Of a stretch of 23,103 bases of DNA, positions 15,356 through 22,714 are shown one piece after another. A model generated the notes under the pieces. That model ran no database searches and was not told where the DNA came from. It worked only from the letters and a program-made list of their open reading frames with translations. The DNA lies in the NCBI GenBank assembly GCA_050050115.1, contig JASFUX010000018.1, forward strand, positions 1 to 23,103, written 5' to 3'. This DNA comes from JASFUX01 sp050050115 (GTDB taxonomy: Bacteria; Pseudomonadota; Alphaproteobacteria; Caulobacterales; Maricaulaceae). The position numbers and the translations under genes were made by a program. Positions within the stretch are counted from its first letter, which is position 1. Each line of letters begins with the position of its first letter.

Positions 15356-16366
15356 CTACACCTTCAGCACGACTTTTCCGACCGTGCCGCCCGCCTGCAT
15401 CTTCGCTTGAACGTCGATGAGGTCGGCGAAGTCGAATACGGTCGGCTGTATCAGCTCCTCCGTGCGCATCCATTCCTGGATGAACTTCCGCGCGTCTTCG
15501 TGTTCGGGCTGCCCATACCAGGCCATGTTGGAGTAGGGCATGATAGTGATGCCGTCGTAGGTGAACGGGACGGTGTCGATCGGAATGCGCCCCGCCGACG
15601 CTCCATAGAGAATCCAGCGGCCGCGTTTGGTGATGACTTTCGGATCTTTCTCCGTCGTCGGACCACGTACTGAGTTGAAGACAAGGTCGACGCCGCCCGC
15701 GTCGAACTCCGCGCCGATGCCCTTCGTTTTGTGGCCGACGATTTCGCCGACTTCGTGCACGTAGTCGTGCGTCTTGTAATTGATCGCGTAGTCGATCCCG
15801 TTGTCGTAGCAGAACTGAACTTTTTCGTCCGAACCGGCCAGACCGATCAGCGTGACCCCCTCGATTCGCCGCTTGATAACTTGCGTGACCAGCTGACCCA
15901 CGCCGCCGGCGGCGGCGTGAAGCAGGATCTTGTCGCCCGACTTCACCTTTCCCCATGGATATACGAGGAAATAGGCCGCGCGCATGTTCACCGGATAGCA
16001 GCACGCCGAGTCGAGCGGCACATTGTCGGGGATCGGTGTCGTTCGATCCTCGAGCACCGCGGCGTACTCCGCGTAGCCGCCCCCGCGCGGCGCACCGAAC
16101 ACGCGATCGCCCGGTTTGAATTTGGTCACTTCCGAGCCAATGGCTTCGACGGTTCCGGCGATTTCGGCGCCGGCGATCAGCTTGAAGGGCGGTTCGCCGT
16201 ATCTGGGTTCCGGATCGCCGGTGCGACCCATGATGTCGCCCCAGCGAATTCCGACATAGTCGCCTTTGATCAGGACTTCGTTCGGCGCGGGCGTCGGAAC
16301 GTCCACCTCGATCCAGCGCATGCATTCGTGAGCATCGCCATAGCCAAACTGCTCAACCGCTTTCAT
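15356..16366 (-). CDS. Zinc-less MDR family reductase, paralogue 2
   Basis: This 336-residue NAD(P)H-dependent MDR protein is of the same local subfamily as those at 3226 and 21665. It has HAAAGGVG at 150-157, INYKTHDYV, FNSVRGPT, TKRGRWILYG and ITIMPYSNMAW, and no catalytic zinc ligands. The expected reaction is reduction of an activated double bond or quinone-like intermediate. It differs from the other two by being paired with a PQQ dehydrogenase instead of a cyclase. ATG 16366 has a strong ribosome-binding site (GGGAGG, about seven bases upstream). A perfectly palindromic operator lies 38 bp upstream, inside a probable promoter. It is likely the first gene of a unit with the PQQ enzyme. 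Confidence 0.88.
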   Translation of the reverse strand: MKAVEQFGYGDAHECMRWIEVDVPTPAPNEVLIKGDYVGIRWGDIMGRTGDPEPRYGEPPFKLIAGAEIAGTVEAIGSEVTKFKPGDRVFGAPRGGGYAEYAAVLEDRTTPIPDNVPLDSACCYPVNMRAAYFLVYPWGKVKSGDKILLHAAAGGVGQLVTQVIKRRIEGVTLIGLAGSDEKVQFCYDNGIDYAINYKTHDYVHEVGEIVGHKTKGIGAEFDAGGVDLVFNSVRGPTTEKDPKVITKRGRWILYGASAGRIPIDTVPFTYDGITIMPYSNMAWYGQPEHEDARKFIQEWMRTEELIQPTVFDFADLIDVQAKMQAGGTVGKVVLKV

Positions 16367-16400
16367 CGAGCGCCTCCCGCATTGAACGCATTTTTAGATC

Positions 16401-16429
16401 AATATGTAAACGTTTACAGATTTGTCGAA
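16401..16429 (-). promoter_or_regulatory. Probable promoter of the MDR/PQQ unit with embedded operator
   Basis: On the minus strand TTCGAC (16429-16424) is followed by AAATC, then the operator. TACATA (16408-16403) or CATATT (16406-16401) could serve as -10, at spacings of 15 or 17. The -35-like hexamer sits five bases from the operator, exactly as in the TonB receptor promoter. Element quality is moderate. Confidence 0.4.
16405..16418. promoter_or_regulatory. LacI-type operator, site 4 (perfect palindrome)
   Basis: TGTAAACGTTTACA is a perfect 14-base palindrome with central CpG, the best candidate for the highest-affinity site. It lies 38 bp upstream of the second MDR start, between putative -35 and -10 elements, where a bound LacI-type repressor would block RNA polymerase. 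Confidence 0.85.
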
Positions 16430-16496
16430 CAGTTCGCAAGCCCTTTGTTTCGCAAGGTTATTTCCGTTCCGGAAGGACGGCCGGTGACGGAGGCGC

Positions 16497-16530
16497 AGAG
16501 AAAAGGACCGCACGCGAGGCGTGCGGTCCT
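16497..16530 (-). terminator. Intrinsic terminator of the TonB receptor gene
   Basis: A perfect 12-bp stem (16504-16515 with 16519-16530) with a three-base loop is followed on the minus strand by TTTTCTCT. This is the classic Rho-independent arrangement and lies 61 bp after the receptor stop codon. It separates the receptor transcript from the downstream MDR/PQQ unit, which then needs its own promoter (found at 16401-16429). Confidence 0.88.
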
Positions 16531-16590
16531 GAAGTGCGAGGAGAGGGAGGAGGCGGCGTTTTTCTGCGGCGCCGCCTGCCGCTGGTCTCA

Positions 16591-19500
16591 CTAGAAGCTT
16601 TGGCGAATACCAACCTTGAACACCCGTCCCAAGGGCGTCGCGGTGAACGCGTCGTAGGACAGCCAATCTCGTGTCAGCGGAGGATCCTCGTCCGTCAGGT
16701 TGATGACGGAGAAGGTCAACGTCGAATCGTCGCGAACGTCCCAGGTGTAGTGAGCGTCATGGGTGATGAACGAGTCGATGTTGACCCCGCCTTCGACGAT
16801 CGTGCCCGCCGGGAAACCCGACACCGGGTTCAGCGGGTCGTTGCTGGCGCCCGTGCCGGCTCTCTGATCGCGCATTGAGTCCACGTAGTGCGTCAGCCAA
16901 CGGATGTTGTGAGGACCGTTATTGTAGTTCGCACTGAACTGGGCGCGCCACTGCGGCAGGGCCCTCGGATCGATCCCTGCGTTGAGAAGGCCGACCGCAT
17001 CGAACGCGTCGGAAAGCGTCACGCCGAACTGCTCTGTCGCAGCGATCTGATATTCAATGTTGTAGGTGGTATCGAGACCAAGGGTGACGTCGCCGCCGGC
17101 GATCGGTTGCGGCAGATCATAGAGCAGCGAGACGTCGACCCCTGAGGCCTCGACTTCCGGGCCGTTGAAGTAGCTCACGCCGACCCGGTCGATGTCGGAA
17201 ATGCCCGTGGTTCCGGGCACGCACGCGCCGCCGCCCACGAAGGTGAAGCGCGCTTCGAGGTCTGCGAACGCGGGATCCCCGCAGTTGTCGCCGCCAGAGG
17301 GAAACAGCGTGCTGACCATAGACGGCACGTCTTCTCGAATGATCTGGTCCTGCAAATTGAAGGTCCAGTAGTCGACCGTCGCGGACAAGCCGCCTCGATT
17401 GACGATGACGCCGACATTGAAGTTGTCGGAGGTCTCCGCTTGCAGGTCGGGATTGCCGCCCACGTCGTACGGAACTCGGACGAGGCCGACGCGCGCGGTA
17501 ATCGTCTGGACAATGTTGGGATCAAGCGACGACAGCACTGGCGCGCGGTATGTGCTCTGGGCCGACGCGCGCAGCGCGAAGCCGTCCACTGGCTCCCACC
17601 GCACCGCGATCTTCGGGTTGGTGGTGTCGCCAGCGTCATGCGACTCAGTGCGCACGGCGGCTTGGACTTGAAGGCGATCCGTGATGGGAAGGCTCAGCTC
17701 GCCGAAGAGCCCGCGGACCTCCTGGTCGAAGTCCCGTTCGACGACGGGGCCGAAGAGGCCGGTCACTCCGCGCGGATCGTCCGGACAGCTCGAAAGGGGC
17801 TGGCCTTCGTCAACGCACGGATTGATCGCGGCGTTGCCGAGGTCGTTCCGCGCATTCACCAGGATGCGGCTACGCCGATATTGAGCGCCGGCGGCCCACC
17901 CGACGGGCCCGCCCGGCAATTCCAAACCCTCGACTTCGCCGGAAAAGACCGCATCGAAGGTCAAGAGCTCGTTGGTGGTGATCGAGCCGCCAGGGTTGAA
18001 CAGCCACCGGGTCAGATCCGCGTCGTTCTGCGTGCCGGTGAAGCCCGGGTTGGTTTCGCCTGTCAGAGCGCTCTGAGCGACGGCGTTCGAGAACGGATTG
18101 TAGTACTGACAGGGGCCCATCCCTGGCGTGCTCGTCGCTGGATTGGCGCCGTCCGGCGTACAGCCCGGGCCGCCCAGGCCGCGCAGAGCGTACTGGAACC
18201 GCGACACGATAACGTCAGTGCCGCTCGAGTCCGCTTCCGCACTTGAGAATGTTCCGTTGACGTCCCAATCGATGTTGAAGCCAAGGACGTTGTCGCCGGT
18301 GAAGCCACCGGACGCACGATAGATCGTGAATTCGCGATGATCGAGCTTTGCGCCGTGGTCGAACGCCGGATTGCCGCCCAACGCTGCAGCGCGCCAGCTC
18401 AACCGCGCATTCACGCCCGTCGTCGCCAAGGTACTGTAGGCGTCGGCCGAGAGACCGAGGTCGCCCGCCGAATAGGCCCCAACGAGATCGACGACCCCCG
18501 GGTTTGTCGCGGGAATGAAGAAGTACCCCGGCACGATGCCGGCGCCCGGACCGCCGGTGGACATCGTCGTTGGCGGATTGAGAACCGGCGACGAGCCGAC
18601 CGTGGCCACTTCGGGCACGTTGATCTGCGAATAGAAGGCGTCAATGTGCAGCTGCGTGTGCTCGTTGACGTCCGAATTGACTTGCGAGAACAGCTGGAAG
18701 GCGTGCTGCTCGTCGACCAGGTTCTCAAATCCGATATAGTGATTGAGACAGTAGGGCGCGCCGCCCCGCGAACCGATTCCGAGCGGGGTGAGTTCGCCGC
18801 CCAGAGCCTCGCACCCCGGATCGACAAACCACTCCGTGGACGTCGAAGCGACCCGATATAGACCCGGGTTGCCGCTGGTCGTCCAGCCGGTGGGGTTTTC
18901 GAGGTATGGCCTGAACGCCCAATCTCTTTCTTGAACGGACAGCTGACTGCGGTGCTGATAGCCCGCGCCGAGGACGACATTGGTGTTGTCGTTCCCAAAG
19001 CCCCAACGCGCTCTTGCGTTGAGATCGCCGTCAGAGCCGTCGTAGATGGAATAGGTGCCGGTCAGGTCCAGGCCTTCAAAGTCGTCGGACGTGATGAAGT
19101 TGACAACGCCGGCGATCGCGTCGGACCCGTAGGTCGCCGCGCCGCCGTCCTCGAGAATTTCCACTCGGCTTACGGCCATCATCGGCAGAGAGTTCGTGTC
19201 GATCAGCGTTTGCGTACCGCTGGTGATCGGCGACAGGCGGCGACCGTTCAGCAAGACGAGCGTGCGCGCGTTGCCCAGGCCGCGGAGGTTAATGCTCGCC
19301 GCGCCCTGAACGCGGCTGGCGCCGAGCGGGTTCGCGTCACCGGCGAACGTCGCGCCGACGGTGGTCAGCGCTTTGATCAGGTCGACGTTTGACGGAATGC
19401 CCTGTCGCTCGAGCGTCTGTGAGGAAATGACGTCGACGGGCAGGGCGGCGTCTTCCGGCGTGCCGGCGATGTAGCTGCCGGTGACGACGATAACGTCTTC

Positions 19501-19596
19501 ATTGTCTTGTTGAGCGTAGGCTCCGCTTGTCGCGCCAAACGCTGCAGTTGCCAGTGCGATGGCCAGGCGACTAGGCGACACTTCGCGATAAGACAT
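16591..19596 (-). CDS. TonB-dependent outer-membrane receptor
   Basis: This 1001-residue protein has a signal peptide cleaved probably after AYA (residue 28) and a TonB box EDVIVVTG (33-40). A plug domain covers about residues 45-165 (LPVDVISSQTLERQG, INLRGLG, TLVLLNGRR, VEILEDGGAATYGSDAIAGV), followed by a 22-strand-type barrel ending in Phe (KVGIRQSF). There is no N-terminal STN signalling domain, so it should not feed an anti-sigma system directly. It imports a bulky or scarce substrate across the outer membrane using TonB/ExbBD energy; the neighbouring catabolic genes suggest an organic carbon source and not a siderophore. ATG 19596 has GGGGAA five bases upstream. An operator lies 81 bp upstream inside a TTGACT/TACAAT promoter, and a strong terminator follows, so it is monocistronic. 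Confidence 0.95.
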   Translation of the reverse strand: MSYREVSPSRLAIALATAAFGATSGAYAQQDNEDVIVVTGSYIAGTPEDAALPVDVISSQTLERQGIPSNVDLIKALTTVGATFAGDANPLGASRVQGAASINLRGLGNARTLVLLNGRRLSPITSGTQTLIDTNSLPMMAVSRVEILEDGGAATYGSDAIAGVVNFITSDDFEGLDLTGTYSIYDGSDGDLNARARWGFGNDNTNVVLGAGYQHRSQLSVQERDWAFRPYLENPTGWTTSGNPGLYRVASTSTEWFVDPGCEALGGELTPLGIGSRGGAPYCLNHYIGFENLVDEQHAFQLFSQVNSDVNEHTQLHIDAFYSQINVPEVATVGSSPVLNPPTTMSTGGPGAGIVPGYFFIPATNPGVVDLVGAYSAGDLGLSADAYSTLATTGVNARLSWRAAALGGNPAFDHGAKLDHREFTIYRASGGFTGDNVLGFNIDWDVNGTFSSAEADSSGTDVIVSRFQYALRGLGGPGCTPDGANPATSTPGMGPCQYYNPFSNAVAQSALTGETNPGFTGTQNDADLTRWLFNPGGSITTNELLTFDAVFSGEVEGLELPGGPVGWAAGAQYRRSRILVNARNDLGNAAINPCVDEGQPLSSCPDDPRGVTGLFGPVVERDFDQEVRGLFGELSLPITDRLQVQAAVRTESHDAGDTTNPKIAVRWEPVDGFALRASAQSTYRAPVLSSLDPNIVQTITARVGLVRVPYDVGGNPDLQAETSDNFNVGVIVNRGGLSATVDYWTFNLQDQIIREDVPSMVSTLFPSGGDNCGDPAFADLEARFTFVGGGACVPGTTGISDIDRVGVSYFNGPEVEASGVDVSLLYDLPQPIAGGDVTLGLDTTYNIEYQIAATEQFGVTLSDAFDAVGLLNAGIDPRALPQWRAQFSANYNNGPHNIRWLTHYVDSMRDQRAGTGASNDPLNPVSGFPAGTIVEGGVNIDSFITHDAHYTWDVRDDSTLTFSVINLTDEDPPLTRDWLSYDAFTATPLGRVFKVGIRQSF

Positions 19597-19674
19597 TTGA
19601 GTTCCCCATTGCTTGTGCTCGTTTCACCGTGGCGGGCCGCTTTCGTGAGCGGATCCTCTGCCTCGACCATCAGA

Positions 19675-19701
19675 ATTGTAAACGTTTGCAATGCGAGTCA
19701 A
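19675..19701 (-). promoter_or_regulatory. Probable promoter of the TonB receptor with embedded operator
   Basis: Minus-strand TTGACT (19701-19696) and TACAAT (19680-19675) resemble sigma-70 -35 and -10 elements with a 15-base spacer. The operator 19690-19677 fills most of the spacer and shares bases with the -10. The short spacer lowers confidence. Confidence 0.45.
19677..19690. promoter_or_regulatory. LacI-type operator, site 5 (TonB receptor)
   Basis: TGTAAACGTTTGCA is identical to the site at 9380-9393. It lies 81 bp before the receptor start and within its probable promoter, which fits repression in the absence of inducer. Confidence 0.8.
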
Positions 19702-19810
19702 CGGCGTACCGCACCGTCGAAGAGCTAAGCGACAGGTTTGCAACACCTTATTAAGCTGCTGATAAATATGGACTAAATACAAAATTCGCTTCTGGATCGA
19801 GGCCGAATGT

Positions 19811-19824
19811 CGAAAACGTTTGCA
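19811..19824. promoter_or_regulatory. LacI-type operator, site 6 (CMD/regulator unit)
   Basis: CGAAAACGTTTGCA keeps the core AAACGTTTGCA but has a poorer left end. It lies 101 bp before the CMD gene and 121 bp from site 5. If the CMD and regulator genes are cotranscribed, it would give autoregulation. Confidence 0.65.
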
Positions 19825-19924
19825 GAAAAGTTGCTCAGTCGAGTACCCAAAATGCTCGACGCGAAGACCTTCGATCTCGGGGTCGCGCAAACGATACTTT
19901 CAGATTCAGCGCCGGGACCAGTTC

Positions 19925-20491
19925 ATGAGAACAGCAAAACCCAGAGTAAATCCGCTTACTGATGACCAGTTGAACGAAGAGCAGGCTGAACTTCTCGAGC
20001 CCTATCGCAATGAGCGGGGGCTTCTCAATATCTATAGGACGCTGGCGCACAATCCGGCGGCGGCGCGCGGCTTCCTCGGCTGGGGTCGTTACGTTCTAAG
20101 GCAAAACCCGATGGACGCGCGCCTGAGGGAATTGGCGATCTTGAGGACGGGCTGGCTGTGTCGCTCCGGGTATGAGTGGACGCAGCATTCGCGTCTGGCC
20201 CGCTCGATTGGAATGACGGACGAGGAGATCGAGCGCATCAAGCAAGGCTCGACGGCCGAGGGCTGGACGTCGGACGAAGCGCTCGTGCTCAGAGCCGCCG
20301 AGGAGCTCTTTGCAGACAGTCACGTGAGCGATGCGACCTGGGACAAGCTCGTGGAGTCGTTCGGAGCCGAGGGCACCATGAACACCGTGTTCGTCGTCGC
20401 CCATTACACGCAGGTGAGCATGATCCTCAACAGCTTCGGCATCCAGGTCGAAGACGGGCAAACGGTCGACGAGGAGTTGCGCTCCGGCTGA
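19925..20491 (+). CDS. Carboxymuconolactone decarboxylase (CMD)/AhpD-like protein
   Basis: This 188-residue all-helical protein is of the CMD family, with the characteristic stretch RELAILRTGWLC (68-79) followed by YEWTQH (83-88, His88) and the later NTVFVVAHYTQVSMILNSFG. Only a single cysteine (Cys79) is present in this region, so it lacks an AhpD-type CxxC peroxidase pair and looks like the decarboxylase or unknown-function branch. PcaC-type members decarboxylate a muconolactone; many CMD-like proteins in catabolic loci have no assigned reaction. ATG 19925 (MRTAKPRVNPL) matches family N-termini; the frame extends upstream to the operator but that part is unlike the family. The regulator follows after 63 bp on the same strand. 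Confidence 0.85.
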   Translation: MRTAKPRVNPLTDDQLNEEQAELLEPYRNERGLLNIYRTLAHNPAAARGFLGWGRYVLRQNPMDARLRELAILRTGWLCRSGYEWTQHSRLARSIGMTDEEIERIKQGSTAEGWTSDEALVLRAAEELFADSHVSDATWDKLVESFGAEGTMNTVFVVAHYTQVSMILNSFGIQVEDGQTVDEELRSG

Positions 20492-20532
20492 ACAGAGCTT
20501 TTCGCACGCGGCTTTCGATTTTCGCCGGTCGC

Positions 20533-20538
20533 TATAAT
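20533..20538 (+). promoter_or_regulatory. Possible -10 element of the regulator gene
   Basis: A perfect TATAAT ends 16 bases before the regulator ATG. Transcription would begin about ten bases before the start codon, giving a nearly leaderless mRNA, consistent with the weak ribosome-binding site (AAGAAG). No clear -35 is seen at the right distance, so this is tentative. Confidence 0.35.
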
Positions 20539-20554
20539 CTGTAAGAAGACAATC

Positions 20555-21571
20555 ATGCTAATTACTCTCAATCAAGTTGCGGCTCGAGCGGGCGTTTCAG
20601 TGGCCACCGCATCGCGGGCGCTCGCCGGCGGAAAGGTGACTCAGAAGAACCTCGACAAAGTGCTCAAGGCGGCCGAAGAGCTTGGCTACGTTGCAAATCA
20701 CGCGGCGCGAGGGCTACGAAGCGATCGGTCGATGGCCGTCGGAGTGATGTTCAACCAGATCGCCAACCCTTTGGCGCTCGAGCTGCTCGAGGCGTTGTCG
20801 ATCGGGTTCGAAGAGCGCGGCTACAGCGTCTATGTCTCGACGGCGCGCGGGCGAGAGGACCTCTACGATCTCCTGGTTCAGCGCTTTCTCCAGCGCCGGG
20901 TCGATGCGCTCCTGTGCATCAATCCCATTGGAGAGGGCGACGCGCTCGCCCGCTTCGAGAAGGCCGGAATTCCGGTCGCCGCTTTGTTCTCGAGCACCAG
21001 CGGTTACGACAGACTTCCTCTTTATGCGCCGACGATGAGTGCCGCGGCGACCGAGGCGGCGCGTCGGCTCAAAGCGCTGGGGCACGAAAGAGTGGCGGTC
21101 ATTCGCCCCCGCGTACGGGCGACGACGGTGGAGACGTTCAGGCGCGCGGGACGAGAACTTGGCCTCGACATCGTGTCGATCGAGAGCGGAGAAGAGGCCG
21201 GGTTTGACGCCGTGTCTTGCCTTGCTTCTTTGTTCAGTGCGCCTGGCGCCGCGCCTCCGACAGCTATTGTTGCGCGACAAGCCGAAGCCAGTCCCTTGCT
21301 TAAGGCGGCTGACGAGATGCACGTGCTCGTGCCCAACGATCTATCGATCATTTCCATTCGAGATCGCTCCGCCCAACCGACTGCCGATCGAATTCCGTTC
21401 TCGACGATCCATCTTGACCCAGGGCGGGTCGGTTTCGTCGCCGTGAACGCGCTCGCCGCGCACCTCGACGGCGCGCCGCTCGATCAGCCGGTTCCCGTCG
21501 AGATCGGGTCCTGGATCGAACGACGCACGACAGGTCCGGCATGTCCGGCTTCAATCACGGCGCTGGCCTGA
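20555..21571 (+). CDS. LacI/GalR-family transcriptional regulator
   Basis: This 338-residue regulator has an N-terminal helix-turn-helix (residues 4-23: TLNQVAARAGVSVATASRAL) with recognition-helix residues Val16 and Ala17. The hinge helix NHAARGLRS contains Leu54, the residue that in LacI/PurR proteins inserts into a central CpG step. A periplasmic-binding-protein-like effector domain (about 60-330: MAVGVMFNQIANP, DALLCINPI, RRLKALGHERVAVI, TTVETFRRAG) follows. The seven CpG-centred palindromes of this window are its likely targets. It would repress the uptake and catabolic units until an inducer binds. It follows the CMD gene by 63 bp and may also have its own promoter. The effector is unknown. 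Confidence 0.93.
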   Translation: MLITLNQVAARAGVSVATASRALAGGKVTQKNLDKVLKAAEELGYVANHAARGLRSDRSMAVGVMFNQIANPLALELLEALSIGFEERGYSVYVSTARGREDLYDLLVQRFLQRRVDALLCINPIGEGDALARFEKAGIPVAALFSSTSGYDRLPLYAPTMSAAATEAARRLKALGHERVAVIRPRVRATTVETFRRAGRELGLDIVSIESGEEAGFDAVSCLASLFSAPGAAPPTAIVARQAEASPLLKAADEMHVLVPNDLSIISIRDRSAQPTADRIPFSTIHLDPGRVGFVAVNALAAHLDGAPLDQPVPVEIGSWIERRTTGPACPASITALA

Positions 21572-21589
21572 AGTGAAACCATCGTTGAA

Positions 21590-21603
21590 TGTAAACGATT
21601 GCA
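21590..21603. promoter_or_regulatory. LacI-type operator, site 7 (third MDR unit)
   Basis: TGTAAACGATTGCA keeps both half-sites except one base in the right half. It lies 61 bp before the third MDR start and 18 bp after the regulator stop codon, separating the regulator unit from the second reductase-cyclase cassette. Confidence 0.7.
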
Positions 21604-21637
21604 GTTTTTCAGTTCAGACTGTAAATCCCTGAAAAAC
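21604..21637 (+). repeat. Inverted repeat in the leader of the third MDR gene
   Basis: GTTTTTCAG (21604-21612) and CTGAAAAAC (21629-21637) are perfect 9-bp inverted arms around a 16-base centre, directly after operator 7 and before the ribosome-binding site. The centre contains TTCAGACTGT, also found before the MFS_3 gene at 7533. It could be a second regulator site or an RNA hairpin in the 5' leader. No T-tract follows. Confidence 0.5.
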
Positions 21638-21664
21638 ACAGCGGGAAACGCAGGGAGGACGTAC

Positions 21665-22714
21665 ATGCGCGCCATACAGCTCACCGACTACGGTTCCGTC
21701 GACAATATGAAGGCCGTGGACGTACCCGAGCCGAAGCCCGGCAAGGGCGAGGTGCTCGTCAAGATCGCATTCGCCGGATTGCGCTTCGGCGACATCATGG
21801 CGCGCCACGGAGATCCCGTGCGGCATTTTGAGCCGCCGTTCGAATGGATCCCCGGCCAGGAAGTCACCGGCTACATCGAAGCGGTGGGAGAGGGCGTCAC
21901 GAAATGGTCGGTCGGAGACCGCGTGTTCGGCAAGCCGCGCGGCGGCGCCTATGCGGAGTACGTCAACGTCCCTGAAGATCGAGTTGACCCGGTGCCGGAC
22001 AATGTGCGCTTGGACGTTTTCCTCGCTTACCCGATCAATCTTCGTACGGCGTGGTTCCTGGTCTATCCGTGGGGCCAGGTCCAACCCGGCCAAAGCGTGC
22101 TCGTGCATTCCGCTGCAGGCGGCGTGGGCCGGCTCGCAGTGCAGATCATGAAGCGCAAGCTTTGGGACGTAAATGTCATCGCGCTCTGCGGCAGTGACGA
22201 AAAGGTTGAGATCTGCAAGACCGACGGCGCCGATCATGTCATCAACTACAAGACGCACGACTATGTCGAAGAGGTTGAGAAGATTGTCGGCGCCAAGCCG
22301 CGTGGATTCGCGCCCGGCGTCGACGGCGGCGGCGTCCATGTCTCGTTCAACGGCGTGCGGGGCCCCACGCTCAAAACCGATCCGATGGTCATCAAGAAGC
22401 GAGGCCGCTGGATTCTCTACGGGCATTCGGGAGACAAGATCGTCGGTATCGACAATACACACGGCAGTCGTGAACTGATCGACACTCAGCCGTATACGTA
22501 TGACGGCATTACCATCATGCCGTACTCCAACTTGGCTTGGCTCGGCCAACCGGAGCAGGCGCTCGCGGAGACGTTCGTGAGGGACTGGCTCCAGCGCGAA
22601 GAGCTCATGGAGCCAACTGTCTATCCACTTGAAGAGGTTCCTCTCGCTCAACGTCTGATGGAAGAAGGCAAGACGACCGGCAAGATCGTCTTCAAGATTG
22701 GAGGCGAGCAATGA
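21665..22714 (+). CDS. Zinc-less MDR family reductase, paralogue 3
   Basis: This 349-residue member of the local MDR subfamily has HSAAGGVG at 148-155, INYKTHDYVEEV, FNGVRGPT, KKRGRWILYG and ITIMPYSNLAW; zinc ligands are absent. It carries a short extra segment (IVGIDNTHGSREL) compared with the other two. It is closest to paralogue 1: the two genes share a 26-base identical stretch (3793-3818 and 22238-22263) and the same downstream partner, a cyclase. NAD(P)H-dependent reduction of an activated double bond is expected. ATG 21665 has AGGGAGGA upstream; earlier in-frame ATG 21599 overlaps the operator and is rejected. Its stop overlaps the next start (ATGA at 22711-22714). Confidence 0.9.
   Translation: MRAIQLTDYGSVDNMKAVDVPEPKPGKGEVLVKIAFAGLRFGDIMARHGDPVRHFEPPFEWIPGQEVTGYIEAVGEGVTKWSVGDRVFGKPRGGAYAEYVNVPEDRVDPVPDNVRLDVFLAYPINLRTAWFLVYPWGQVQPGQSVLVHSAAGGVGRLAVQIMKRKLWDVNVIALCGSDEKVEICKTDGADHVINYKTHDYVEEVEKIVGAKPRGFAPGVDGGGVHVSFNGVRGPTLKTDPMVIKKRGRWILYGHSGDKIVGIDNTHGSRELIDTQPYTYDGITIMPYSNLAWLGQPEQALAETFVRDWLQREELMEPTVYPLEEVPLAQRLMEEGKTTGKIVFKIGGEQ

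Larger units (their letters stand above)
19597..19924. other. Divergent control region between the TonB receptor and the CMD/regulator unit
   Basis: A 328-bp non-coding stretch holding two LacI-type operators (19677-19690, 19811-19824), the receptor promoter (19675-19701) and an AT-rich segment around 19741-19795 that stands out from the GC-rich surroundings. A lone half-site GTTTGCA is at 19736-19742. No gene is supported here. Confidence 0.65.

Noticed and set aside
19736..19742. GTTTGCA half-site in the receptor/CMD intergenic region.
   Set aside because: The opposite half does not match, so it is not counted as an operator.
3129..21603. The palindromes as PurR-type sites controlling purine genes.
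   Set aside because: The core resembles PurR sites, but no purine genes are near and the outer bases and the local regulator's recognition residues differ.
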